Assembly: GCA_048498035.1 (NCBI GenBank)
Contig: JBEHYT010000014.1
Location: 47,051-111,050 of the forward strand
Length of the DNA stretch: 64,000 nt
Reading direction: 5' to 3'
DNA from: CADEDV01 sp048498035
GTDB lineage: Bacteria > Bacteroidota > Bacteroidia > Chitinophagales > Chitinophagaceae
Positions 34,501 through 41,477 of the stretch are shown here, piece by piece. Position numbers and translations under genes: made by a program. Within the stretch, counting starts at the first letter, position 1; each line of letters starts with the position of its first letter. A model generated the notes under the pieces. The model was not told the DNA's origin. It searched no databases and saw nothing but the letters and a program-made list of their open reading frames with translations.

Positions 34501-35289
34501 CCGGAGAAAAACAAGAACGACCACCAGCACACCAACGCCTACCCAGCTACCCCGGTTCCTGGCCACCGACTCTGCCACCAGGTGAAGAAAGAGCAACAGC
34601 AAAAACACTCCAAATAGTCGTAAAAAAATAGTCAGTCCATCATTGTACGGAACTGCAACAGCTATTTTTTTATCGATGTAAAAAAGCGGCTTTCCGGAAA
34701 TCGACTGAATCGGGAATGGGGTGGCATGATCGGCGATGATAATATGTTTGTCAGCATCCCGGCTATACAGGAATCTTGAAGGGAGGTAGTCGGTTTGGAT
34801 AAAAAATTCAGACCGAATCGGGATCATTCCGAATGCCAGTACCTTATCATCAACCCCTGCAAGCGATAGCGTTCGCTTTACGGTTACATAGTACCCATTG
34901 GCAAGATGGTGAAAATATTCTCCGTCGGCCATGGCAAATATATCATTGGGTGGCACCACGATCTGGTCGCTCCAGAATGCCATGTTTACACCACCCTGGC
35001 CATTGGCGCGGTAGAGATAAACACCATATGATTTCTCGGCAAGCTTGTTAAAATCAGCAAGAGACTCCTTTTGCAGTAGCAATTGGCGCAGCTCTGCTGT
35101 ATCTTTTAACAGTTTGAGATAGGATTCCTCGTTTTTCTTTAAATTTTGTTGAAGAAGGCGTTGTTCGCGGGTAACAGACGACCGGGTGGTGTAGATTTTA
35201 TTAAAAACGAAGGAAAGTGTAAGCGCCACCACGGAAAGCAGCAATAACCAGTATTTCCCGGGCAAAATATGTTGCAGGCGTTTATTCAC
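31522..35289 (-). CDS. NtrY-like transmembrane sensor histidine kinase
   Basis: 1255 residues from GTG 35289, which overlaps the mazG stop as GTGA. The longer frame begins at TTG 35319, so the GTG is preferred. One N-terminal membrane helix, an extracytoplasmic region, and a block of several further helices (about residues 220-510) precede a second periplasmic segment and a last membrane pair. A HAMP linker lies near 1010-1060. HisKA has the phosphoacceptor in RQVAHEIKNPLTPMKLSIQYL, typical of the NtrY group; the HATPase has NLFANAVEAS and DNGEGIAPEM, then GTGLGLAMCKSIVEQ. No response regulator is adjacent. The 3' end overlaps the stop of PolX by 4 nt, convergent. Confidence 0.9.
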   Translation of the reverse strand: MNKRLQHILPGKYWLLLLSVVALTLSFVFNKIYTTRSSVTREQRLLQQNLKKNEESYLKLLKDTAELRQLLLQKESLADFNKLAEKSYGVYLYRANGQGGVNMAFWSDQIVVPPNDIFAMADGEYFHHLANGYYVTVKRTLSLAGVDDKVLAFGMIPIRSEFFIQTDYLPSRFLYSRDADKHIIIADHATPFPIQSISGKPLFYIDKKIAVAVPYNDGLTIFLRLFGVFLLLLFLHLVAESVARNRGSWVGVGVLVVVLVFLRVLSYQYPSLLNLRQFELFDPAIYGSNVVQRSLGDLLLNASLFCWMVLFAWSKRNSQPQPAFTVGKPVRWAVALLSLCLLIYSTFILASVIRSIVADSKISFDVTDFASLNKYTVYGFVVLACLSISYYYFTQLLFRLLFPLFEGRAYIIYFAISCAGLIYLTARSGDPTVLFYLPVLLWLLAYTWLVNRQGLIFSRIRINIAGILFWIFVFSISISAIMLAENKKAELSRRKSLAYKQISQADPASELLLNIALRYLDTDFLQENFYRFKDLEKSKAIRDSILTENYSGYLNKYDTRLYVYDSAHAGINNEDSQTYDDLNTLLTVQAHPTSIPGLFFYETSFDKFIYITKRDVPDSLGNIIGSLFVISNPKKFGTDALFPELFKQFRQSDLESSPIYSYAIYLNKRLASPSNKYPFPIWITDQQVPRDEFEMRSNGAYDELWYRDSDQKIVVIARKRDTFIETITLFSYIFCSILFIVFLVQLISILLRILMKKLLLKKLVQINIRTQVHVTIIFISIFSFVIIGISTISFFIGRSERNNTDKLSRTMKIMVNEMQKEQANHSTFDDVLKIYDTVASSNLQKLVDEVADIHGVDVNVYDLNGDLKVSSEANVYTRGVLSRKMDPTAFYHLDRLKQVKFSQVEKIVDFSYLSIYAPVRDETGNAQAYLNIPYFTTTQELNQEISNFLVTLINLNAFIFLVAGLIALFITNRITRSFSVISEKMRDVNLGKLNEEIEWSREDEIGELVKEYNKMVAKLEQSAEVLARSEREGAWREMARQVAHEIKNPLTPMKLSIQYLQKAIANNLPNVKELSANVANTLVEQIDHLSKIAADFSQFANIGNTNVSHFDLHDVIDSLRKLYSVDEHVAVNWAPLDKPLMLDADKTQMNRLFTNLFANAVEASTGKPVCRILVQEEQFDNYVRVSVRDNGEGIAPEMQSRIFVPNFTTKSSGTGLGLAMCKSIVEQAGGKIWFETRVGEGTTFFIELPLSDTTS

Positions 35290-36062
35290 GAAGGCCGCTG
35301 TTGTTTGATGGCGTTCCAAAGGGCGTCCATTTCCTGCAAGCTCATGGTGCGAAGATCTTTTCCGTTTTGCAGGGCCTGTTGTTCCATTTGGTTAAACCGG
35401 TGGATGAATTTCTTATTGGTTCGCTCCAGCGCATTTTCGGCATCTACCTGCAAAAATCGTGCATAATTAACCAGTGAAAAAAGTAAGTCGCCAAATTCCT
35501 CCTCAATTTCGTTTGCGGAACCGTTAGCCAGGGCTGCTTTCAGCTCTTCGGTTTCTTCTTCCACTTTTGCCCAAACCTGGTCGCGGTGATCCCATTCAAA
35601 GCCTACCTGCCGGGCTTTTTCCTGCAGGCGCATTGCCTTTACCAGGGCGGGTAAAGCGCGGGGAACGCCTGCCAGAACAGAGGTTTTACCCTCTTTCAGT
35701 TTCAGGTTTTCCCAATTCTTTTTTACATCTTCCTCATCTTTCACCTTTACATCGCCATAAATATGCGGATGGCGGTCTACCAGCTTTTTACAAATCTGTT
35801 CAATTACATCAGCCAGTTCAAACTGCTGCTGCTCCTGTCCAATCTTTGCATAGAATACGATATGCAACAGCAGATCTCCCAGCTCTTCACGGATACCGGG
35901 CCAGCTTTCATCCGTAATGGCATCGGCCAGTTCATACATCTCTTCAATCGTTAATTGGCGGAGGGATTGAATGGTTTGCTTTTTATCCCAGGGACATTGC
36001 TCACGCAACTCATCCATGATCTTTATTAACTGTAAAAAGGCGGCGGTTGTCCTGTTTTCCAT
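35286..36062 (-). CDS. mazG: nucleoside triphosphate pyrophosphohydrolase MazG
   Basis: 258 residues with two MazG domains. The first has CPWDKKQTIQSLRQLTIEEMYELADAI (EExxE-type metal site) and GDLLLHIVFYAKIGQE with RHPHIYGDV; the second has EWDHRDQVWAKVEEETEELKAAL-like sequence and EFGDLLFSLVNYARF. It hydrolyses NTPs to NMPs and pyrophosphate, cleaning the nucleotide pool. The stop overlaps the GTG start of the kinase, suggesting an operon. Confidence 0.95.
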   Translation of the reverse strand: MENRTTAAFLQLIKIMDELREQCPWDKKQTIQSLRQLTIEEMYELADAITDESWPGIREELGDLLLHIVFYAKIGQEQQQFELADVIEQICKKLVDRHPHIYGDVKVKDEEDVKKNWENLKLKEGKTSVLAGVPRALPALVKAMRLQEKARQVGFEWDHRDQVWAKVEEETEELKAALANGSANEIEEEFGDLLFSLVNYARFLQVDAENALERTNKKFIHRFNQMEQQALQNGKDLRTMSLQEMDALWNAIKQQRPS

Positions 36063-36071
36063 AGCAAATTT

Positions 36072-37145
36072 TTAAAAGGTGAATGCAGCAAAGAAAATAA
36101 ATAGCGCCAGCAACGTAATAATCATCAGCAGGGATGAAATAGTGAGCAGGATAAATTTCAGGATTGTTTTCGCCCGCTTTTGCTGGTAGAAATAACGCAT
36201 CGCTTTGTAGAGATAGAACAGGTCCAGCAGGAACAGCCCCACTACCAGCCAGTTAATAGACTGGATATGCGTCAGGTTCTTGATCTTATCGAGTGCAAAT
36301 ACCAGGGCCATCAGGATAAACGTAAAAACATAGAGATGGATGGTAAATACGCCGTGGTCTGCATAATAATACTCTTTTCGCCGGAAATACACCAGTTTGA
36401 GCAGCAGCGCGAATAAAGGAAGTGATACAAATAACATATAGGGCAGCCGGTGCAGTATCACTTCGCTGAATTTATCAACGGCTTCCTCCGGGTCTGCTGA
36501 AAATTTTTCGTTCAGGTGCAGCAATTGCCGCGTAATACCCCGCATTATCCAACCATCACGGGAACTATCGGGCAAAACACGTTGTATCGAATCATACTGG
36601 CGGATGCTTTCATAGGCTCGTCCGTTCAATTCCACAACAGATGGCCCCGGGCTATAGAGCGCCATTGATTCCCTGCGGGTGATGGGCCGCGTGGTATCTT
36701 CAAAACGCGCAGTGGCAGCTTTCAGGAAGTGGTTGGAAGTATCTCTGTGATACATCGCCTGCAGGTTGTCCAGTGTTTCCAGCCGGTCTTCCCGGGAAAT
36801 GGGCTCATTTAAGTTCAAATGCGTATTGATCCCAAAAAAGCTGAAAAAAAGCAGGAAGAATACGGCTGAAGTGAAAATGTAAAGTCGCACCGGGTGCAGG
36901 TACCGCACTCTTTTGCCCAGCATATATTCGCGCGAGAGAAAACCGGGTTTGAAAAGAAGGTCTTTGAGCGTGGTAAAAAACTTACCGTCAAAATGGGTAA
37001 TATCATTAAAAAAATGGACAAACATGTGCCAAAAGGTTTCTTTTGGCTCTACGTTCTCCTGCCCGCAAACGTGGCAAAACCGGCCTATAACCTCGGTGCC
37101 ACAATTGAGACAGTTTTTTTCTTTTCGTTGCGGTGTGTGCGACAA
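36072..37145 (-). CDS. DUF3667-type membrane protein with N-terminal zinc ribbon
   Basis: 357 residues. An N-terminal zinc ribbon (NCLNCGTEVIGRFCHVCGQ, residues ~11-30) is followed by FFNDITHFDGKFFTTLKDL and KPGFLSREYMLGKRVRYLHP, the conserved DUF3667 core, then a membrane helix, a ~110-residue soluble loop and about four C-terminal helices. The only start upstream of the zinc ribbon in this frame is TTG at 37145, since a stop lies 15 nt further upstream. Function unknown. It ends 9 nt before mazG and probably shares its transcript. Confidence 0.8.
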   Translation of the reverse strand: MSHTPQRKEKNCLNCGTEVIGRFCHVCGQENVEPKETFWHMFVHFFNDITHFDGKFFTTLKDLLFKPGFLSREYMLGKRVRYLHPVRLYIFTSAVFFLLFFSFFGINTHLNLNEPISREDRLETLDNLQAMYHRDTSNHFLKAATARFEDTTRPITRRESMALYSPGPSVVELNGRAYESIRQYDSIQRVLPDSSRDGWIMRGITRQLLHLNEKFSADPEEAVDKFSEVILHRLPYMLFVSLPLFALLLKLVYFRRKEYYYADHGVFTIHLYVFTFILMALVFALDKIKNLTHIQSINWLVVGLFLLDLFYLYKAMRYFYQQKRAKTILKFILLTISSLLMIITLLALFIFFAAFTF

Positions 37146-37245
37146 GTTGAATTTTCGTTAAAAATAATCATCCTGCGGTAAATGACACAGTTGGGAGATT
37201 CCGGGCGTTCCTGTACAACCGGCTGGCAATACTACGCGTCTTTAT

Positions 37246-37275
37246 TTTGCGTTAGTGGTAAATCAGGTATTTTTG
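37246..37275 (+). promoter_or_regulatory. promoter of the secreted repeat protein gene
   Basis: TTTG at 37246-37249 and TATTTTTG at 37268-37275 (exact -7 match) are 18 nt apart. The predicted start site is near 37280, about 17 nt before the ATG at 37297. Confidence 0.7.
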
Positions 37276-37296
37276 CCTATTAAGCAACATCCCAAC

Positions 37297-38136
37297 ATGA
37301 AAAATGCGCTTGTAACGGTTTTTATTTTCGCTTCGTTTTCTCTCCATGCCCAATATTTCTATTCAGACATCGTTGGAACGGCCGAACTGGCCGGCCGTAT
37401 GAAAACCTTCCAGGCGGCAAAGGTTAAAACCGTAACGGCTACGGGATATGACGGTGAAGGCACCCGGAATACAGATTTCAATGAATGGCAGGAAGTGACC
37501 AATAACGGCATGGGGCTGAAAGTGACTACCAGGAATGGGACAACAACTTCCGTTACTAACTACAGTTTTGACACCCAGGGTCGCCTGACGGGCTCGAGTG
37601 ATGAAGCGGAGGGCACGCGGAATACAACCAGTTACAGCTATGATAACGATGGCAAAGTGCTACGCATTGAAAATGTAACGGCCGACTCTGCCAATGAATT
37701 TAATGAAAAGGAAATTCACCTGTGGGTGTATGATGCCAATGGAAAGCCGAAAACCATGTGGCGGATACTGAATGGGGACAGTACTGAAGTTCGTTTTACG
37801 ATTGACAGCGCGGGCAATGTGGGAGACGAAGAATTGTATAAACGAAAATCCCGGCTGGATCATATTTATTACTATTATAACGACCAGCACCAGCTTACTG
37901 ATATCGTGCGTTTTAATGAAAAAGCGCAACGGATGTTGCCCGACTATATGTTTGAATATGATGAAGCGGGGCGTGTGATTCAAAAGATCACAACGCTGAG
38001 CAGCCTGAACCTGGGTTATTTGATCTGGCGGTATCTTTTTGACCCCAAAACGGGGTTAAAGACGAAGGAAGCATTGTTTAACAAGCAAAAGCAGATGACC
38101 GGTAAAATTGAATACCAGTACGCCTTCAATCCCTGA
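37297..38136 (+). CDS. secreted protein with YD/RHS-like repeats
   Basis: 279 residues from ATG 37297, which gives a clean signal peptide (MKNALVTVFIFASFSLHA, then QYF); the longer frame begins with GTG and overlaps the promoter. The body has repeated short beta motifs of YD type: YSFDTQGRLTGSS, YSYDNDGKVLRIE, WVYDANGKPKTMW, YYYNDQHQLTDIV, FEYDEAGRVIQKI. No polymorphic toxin C-terminus or T9SS domain is present; it ends soon after the repeats. Probably a periplasmic or surface protein of unknown function. Confidence 0.78.
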   Translation: MKNALVTVFIFASFSLHAQYFYSDIVGTAELAGRMKTFQAAKVKTVTATGYDGEGTRNTDFNEWQEVTNNGMGLKVTTRNGTTTSVTNYSFDTQGRLTGSSDEAEGTRNTTSYSYDNDGKVLRIENVTADSANEFNEKEIHLWVYDANGKPKTMWRILNGDSTEVRFTIDSAGNVGDEELYKRKSRLDHIYYYYNDQHQLTDIVRFNEKAQRMLPDYMFEYDEAGRVIQKITTLSSLNLGYLIWRYLFDPKTGLKTKEALFNKQKQMTGKIEYQYAFNP

Positions 38137-38198
38137 TAACCAGGCTTTCCCGCGGGAAGCTTTGTTGAAAAATGAGATTTTTTTATCCCCCTTCTTTG

Positions 38199-38206
38199 TA
38201 TATTTG
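38199..38206 (+). promoter_or_regulatory. -7 element of tRNA-Leu
   Basis: TATATTTG is an exact TAnnTTTG match, 11 nt before the mature tRNA 5' end; a T-run at 38178-38184 occupies the -33 position. Confidence 0.6.
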
Positions 38207-38217
38207 CAACCCCTGAT

Positions 38218-38301
38218 GCCCAGGTGGTGAAATTGGTAGACACGCTACTTTGAGGTGGTAGTGCCTTAACCGGTGTGCTGGTTCGAATCCAGTCTTGGGC
38301 A
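38218..38301 (+). tRNA. tRNA-Leu (anticodon GAG)
   Basis: 84 nt with class II variable arm. The acceptor stem GCCCAGG pairs with CTTGGGC (one G-T), discriminator A at 38301. The anticodon stem is CTACT/GGTAG around loop TTGAGGT, giving anticodon GAG. The T-arm is CTGGTTCGAATCCAG. CCA is not encoded, as for the tmRNA in this window. Confidence 0.96.
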
Positions 38302-38352
38302 CAAAGACCCCGTTTCAACGCAGTTGAAATGGGGCTTTTTACTTTCAGAGCG
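38286..38352 (+). repeat. 67-bp direct repeat, copy 1 (tRNA-Leu 3' end plus terminator)
   Basis: Begins at AATCCAG in the T-arm of tRNA-Leu, includes the terminator, and ends with TTTCAGAGCG. It is identical to 38455-38521, 169 bp downstream. Confidence 0.93.
38308..38340 (+). terminator. terminator of tRNA-Leu
   Basis: 12-bp stem CCCCGTTTCAAC (38308-38319) / GTTGAAATGGGG (38323-38334) with one G-T pair, loop GCA, then CTTTTT. An identical copy lies at 38477-38509 within the second repeat. Confidence 0.92.
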
Positions 38353-38454
38353 CTGCAAGTCTTGCTTGCAAAAGCGATGAAAGTGAAAAGCCCGGGGACA
38401 CCGCAGGTGGCCGGGGGATTTGGGTACGCCCCTCGTAAGAGTCTCTGGATATGC

Positions 38455-38521
38455 AATCCAGTCTTGGGCACAAAGACCCCGTTTCAACGCAGTTGAAATG
38501 GGGCTTTTTACTTTCAGAGCG
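38455..38521 (+). repeat. 67-bp direct repeat, copy 2 (detached tRNA-Leu 3' end plus terminator)
   Basis: Identical to 38286-38352. Immediately upstream CTGGATATGCAATCCAG keeps the T-stem but not the T-loop sequence, and no further tRNA can be folded. The spacer between copies is only 102 bp. Confidence 0.93.
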
Positions 38522-39681
38522 ATGCAGGAAAATGATTAATGTGGAAATGTGCTAATGTGAAAATTAATTCAATAATTCGGCGATTCGGTGATTATTGTTG
38601 TCCGGGGAAAATGAAAATTCAAACCGGTTCCGTTTTACTAAGCTGAATGTGAAGGCTTATTTACTCAATTCGTTGTCCAAAATGAAAAGCAAGCCCCTTA
38701 TGCAAAAAGAAGGTTGATTTTTGGCTGTCCGGTAAAGTTTTATCTGGGCTTTAGGGATCGTCAAATCAATAAGGGTTTATTGAGCTATTTTTTGTAACGC
38801 GAAGGCCGCAAGGGTTTCGCAAGGGCCGCAAGAGAAAGACCTTTCTCCGCAAATCGTTCTCACTATTCTAAAGCATTCACTTACTTCGGCTGTCCGGTAA
38901 AAGTCTCCCTTACTATCGGCGATTTGTAGGTTATTGAATTGTATTTTAACCTACCAGTTGCGGCGGAGGCGCCTTCTTTTTGTGCGGTTCCGCGTAGCGG
39001 AATGGCGAACCAGTTGACAACTAACAGATAAAAATGAATAATTAAAAATGATTGGATAATCCCAAGCATTCGTTTACAGATCTAAATACCAACAATCGCG
39101 AAATGATTATTCCTACCTGATTGGTTCTAATCGAATTATTGAATCGCCGAATTAGCGAATTATTTTTCGGCCGTGGAGGCAAAAAAGCCACAAGCGATGC
39201 AAGTGCCCAATTCGTGGGATATGCCAAATTTTTCCCCGGACACCAGTGATTCGGCGATTCAATAATGAAAGAGATCGCTAAGTGGCAAAATTGCTGTGTG
39301 AACATTACGATAACGGCATACCCCGCTCAACTAAGTCGAAACATGGCATTCAGACAAATTAATTCCAATGATTTGATTATCATTTTTTACTACTACCAAA
39401 ACAAAATGTCTAAAAATTACATCATTAACTGATGATCTATGTCTTTCTGACGGAAAAAAGCAGCATAAATGTATATTCTATACGTGATCCGGCATTGTTA
39501 AAGACCCTGGGTGACTATTTAAAATATACCCAGTTGCAGCAACATACAGCGCAACAACAGTTAGGGGTGGCCGCCGGGGTCATCCCCCCGCCCCTCCATC
39601 CAATCCCACTAAAACCACCAAACCAGTAAAAAGTACCATTCTCACCCTGAAAAGTGTAATGGAGACGGCCAATAGCGATTG
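38522..39681. other. repeat-rich intergenic region
   Basis: About 1.16 kb without a supported gene. From left to right: AATGTG words (38532-38565), an AATTCGGCGATTCG word (near 38573), the MITE-like element (38599-39242), a second GATTCGGCGATTC word (near 39247), and a unique stretch leading to the AraC promoter. A 65-residue frame at 39432-39629 matches nothing known. Confidence 0.6.
38599..39242 (+). mobile_element. MITE-like repeat element, copy A (644 bp)
   Basis: Bounded by 13-bp inverted ends TGTCCGGGGAAAA (38599-38611, and its complement ending at 39242). Inside are two more TGTCCGGTAAA motifs (near 38729 and 38890) and GTAACGCGAAGGCCGC...TTTCGCAAGGGCCGC (38788-38832). The order of modules is the same, in reverse orientation, as in copy B at 58177-58536, with about 280 bp extra near the right end. 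No transposase is encoded. Outside both ends lie GATTCGGCGATTC words. Confidence 0.65.
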
Positions 39682-39689
39682 TATCTTTG
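39682..39689 (+). promoter_or_regulatory. -7 element directly before an AraC start codon
   Basis: TATCTTTG is an exact TAnnTTTG match ending 4 nt before the ATG at 39694, so the transcript would start on or beside the start codon. No TTTG is seen at -33. Confidence 0.5.
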
Positions 39690-39693
39690 TAAT

Positions 39694-40581
39694 ATGGACA
39701 GGGATTTCCCGGTTTACGACATTTGCAAGCTCTCCCCCGACCCGGCCAATACAGAGACGGAGTTGGTAGCTGACCGCCTTTGTCACTACCTGGGCCTGCA
39801 TTATGCCGGACTCCGCTTTCCCCACCGCCATTCGTTTTACCAAATGGTATTTTTTACGGCAGGGCGGGGTTCGCACGTTGTGGATTTTGAAAAATTCCCG
39901 GTGCGCGTCAACCAGTTGTATGTAATGGTTCCGGGGCAGGTGCATACCTGGAATTTTGAAAATGATGTAGACGGCTATATCGTCAATTTTTCCGCCGATC
40001 TTTTCCTGTCCTTCCTTGCCAATCCGGAATACCTGGAGCGTTTTACTTTTCTAGACGGCAATGCACGGCACGGCGTGCTGCAGGTGCCTGCACGGCTACG
40101 CAAAACGGTAGAAACTATTTTGGAAACGATCGTAGACGTACAGGAGCGTAAACCCACGCATGGGAGCGACAAAGTGAAAACCCTGCTCCTTTACCTGTTG
40201 CTGGTGATCCAGGATCACCTGGCGCCGCCGGTAAGTGATCCTATTTTGCCACAAAAGCAACTGGTATTGCGAAATTTCCAGAAACTGGTAGAAAGCAACT
40301 ATCGAACGCTGCGACTTCCAAGGGAATATGCAGACCTGCTTTATATTACGCCCAACCACTTGAACGCGCTCTGCCAGGATTTATTAGGTACAACCGCAGG
40401 CGAGTTGATCCGTGACAGGGTATTGCTGGAGGCGAAACGTTTGCTGACCAACGCCGCCATCACTGCTGCCGAAGTTGGCTATCAACTGAATTTCAAGGAT
40501 AATTCCTATTTCAACCGCTTTTTTAAAAAAAATACAGGACAAACGCCTGACGATTTCAGGAAAGAGTTCCTGGCAAAATAA
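39694..40581 (+). CDS. AraC family transcriptional regulator
   Basis: 295 residues from ATG 39694; the longer frame starts at TTG 39679 inside the -7 box. The N-terminal half is a cupin-type sensing domain (FPHRHSFYQMVFFTAGRGSHVV; VMVPGQVHTWNF). The C-terminal half has the double helix-turn-helix (LRLPREYADLLYITPNHLNALCQ; ITAAEVGYQLNFKDNSYFNRFFKKNTGQTP). DUF983 follows after 6 nt and YtxJ after that, so the three may form an operon. Confidence 0.88.
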   Translation: MDRDFPVYDICKLSPDPANTETELVADRLCHYLGLHYAGLRFPHRHSFYQMVFFTAGRGSHVVDFEKFPVRVNQLYVMVPGQVHTWNFENDVDGYIVNFSADLFLSFLANPEYLERFTFLDGNARHGVLQVPARLRKTVETILETIVDVQERKPTHGSDKVKTLLLYLLLVIQDHLAPPVSDPILPQKQLVLRNFQKLVESNYRTLRLPREYADLLYITPNHLNALCQDLLGTTAGELIRDRVLLEAKRLLTNAAITAAEVGYQLNFKDNSYFNRFFKKNTGQTPDDFRKEFLAK

Positions 40582-40587
40582 ACATAT

Positions 40588-41070
40588 ATGGAAGACACAT
40601 TTACTGCCACTCCAGGCGATAAGAAAACCGAAAAAACACCGGGTGTGTTAAATATCATGGCCTGCAAATGCCCCCGCTGCCGCCAGGGAGATATGTTCGT
40701 AGACCCCAACCCCTACCACCTGCGCAAAACGATGAAGATGCATAGGGAGTGCCCCGTTTGCAAACAGCCTTTCGAACTGGAGGTAGGATTTTATTACGGT
40801 TCCAGCTACGTGGCCTACGCACTGTCCGTTGCCTTCAGTGTGGCATCGCTCATAGCCTGGTGGGTATTAATTGGGCTTAGCACGGACGATAATCGCTTTT
40901 TTATATGGATTGCGCTTAACGCGGTGTTGCTGGTATTACTTCAACCCTACCTGATGCGCCTGGCAAGGGCCGTGTGGCTGCTCTTCTTTGTACGATATGA
41001 TAAAAACTGGCGTACCAATCCGCCCAGCCGGGTTGAACGAACCAATAATGACCAGGCTAATAACTGGTAG
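40588..41070 (+). CDS. DUF983 family membrane protein
   Basis: 160 residues. Two CxxC pairs (CKCPRCRQGDMF near 28 and CPVCKQPFELE near 57) form a zinc ribbon, and two to three hydrophobic helices follow (SYVAYALSVAFSVASLIAWW; FIWIALNAVLLVLLQPYLM). The pattern PRCRQGDMF...YHLRKTMKMH...CPVC is the DUF983 signature. Function unknown. It follows an AraC gene by 6 nt. Confidence 0.85.
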   Translation: MEDTFTATPGDKKTEKTPGVLNIMACKCPRCRQGDMFVDPNPYHLRKTMKMHRECPVCKQPFELEVGFYYGSSYVAYALSVAFSVASLIAWWVLIGLSTDDNRFFIWIALNAVLLVLLQPYLMRLARAVWLLFFVRYDKNWRTNPPSRVERTNNDQANNW

Positions 41071-41122
41071 GTGGCAGAACTTTTTACTGGGAGAAATGTT
41101 GTACAACAATAGACAGTTACTT

Positions 41123-41452
41123 ATGAAATGGATACCCCTGGAAACAAAGGAACAACTGGACGAACTGGTAAAAGCTTCTATTGGGCAACCACAGGTTATT
41201 TTCAAATATTCATCTACCTGCTCGCTCAGTGAAACCATGCGGTTAAAACTTGAATCGGCCACTCCTGCCAATGCAGTATTTCATTTCCTGGACCTGTTGC
41301 GTTTTCGTTCCCTCTCCAATTTGGTGGCAGACAAGTTTCATGTACGACATGAGTCGCCCCAGGTGCTGCTGATTCGTAATGGAGAATGTGTGTATGAAGA
41401 GGATCATTTCCGGATTAATATGGAAGAAATACAGGCCGAGGCTACCCGGTGA
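41123..41452 (+). CDS. ytxJ: bacillithiol-system redox-active protein YtxJ
   Basis: 109 residues from ATG 41123; longer in-frame starts overlap the DUF983 gene. The protein has the YtxJ thioredoxin-like layout: QVIFKYSSTCSLSETMRLKLE with a single active-site Cys in the TCSLS motif, then VADKFHVRHESPQVLLIRNGECVYEEDHFRI. YtxJ is a monothiol disulfide reductase-like protein linked to bacillithiol biology. Last gene of the AraC-DUF983-ytxJ group; convergent with the mannan locus. Confidence 0.88.
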   Translation: MKWIPLETKEQLDELVKASIGQPQVIFKYSSTCSLSETMRLKLESATPANAVFHFLDLLRFRSLSNLVADKFHVRHESPQVLLIRNGECVYEEDHFRINMEEIQAEATR

Positions 41453-41477
41453 GAATGTTTGCCTGAGAAAATGCGTA

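Noticed and set aside
38016..38487. Minus-strand ORFs of 73 and 151 residues
   Set aside because: They run antisense through tRNA-Leu and the duplicated terminator; the AQDWIRTSTPV-type sequence is the typical false translation of tRNA-Leu.
38599..39242. Intact insertion sequence
   Set aside because: Inverted ends are present but no transposase frame or fragment could be recognised inside, so it is listed only as a MITE-like element.
39432..39629. 65-residue plus-strand ORF
   Set aside because: Proline-rich end, no family, no promoter or neighbour support; it lies in unique sequence next to a repeat region.
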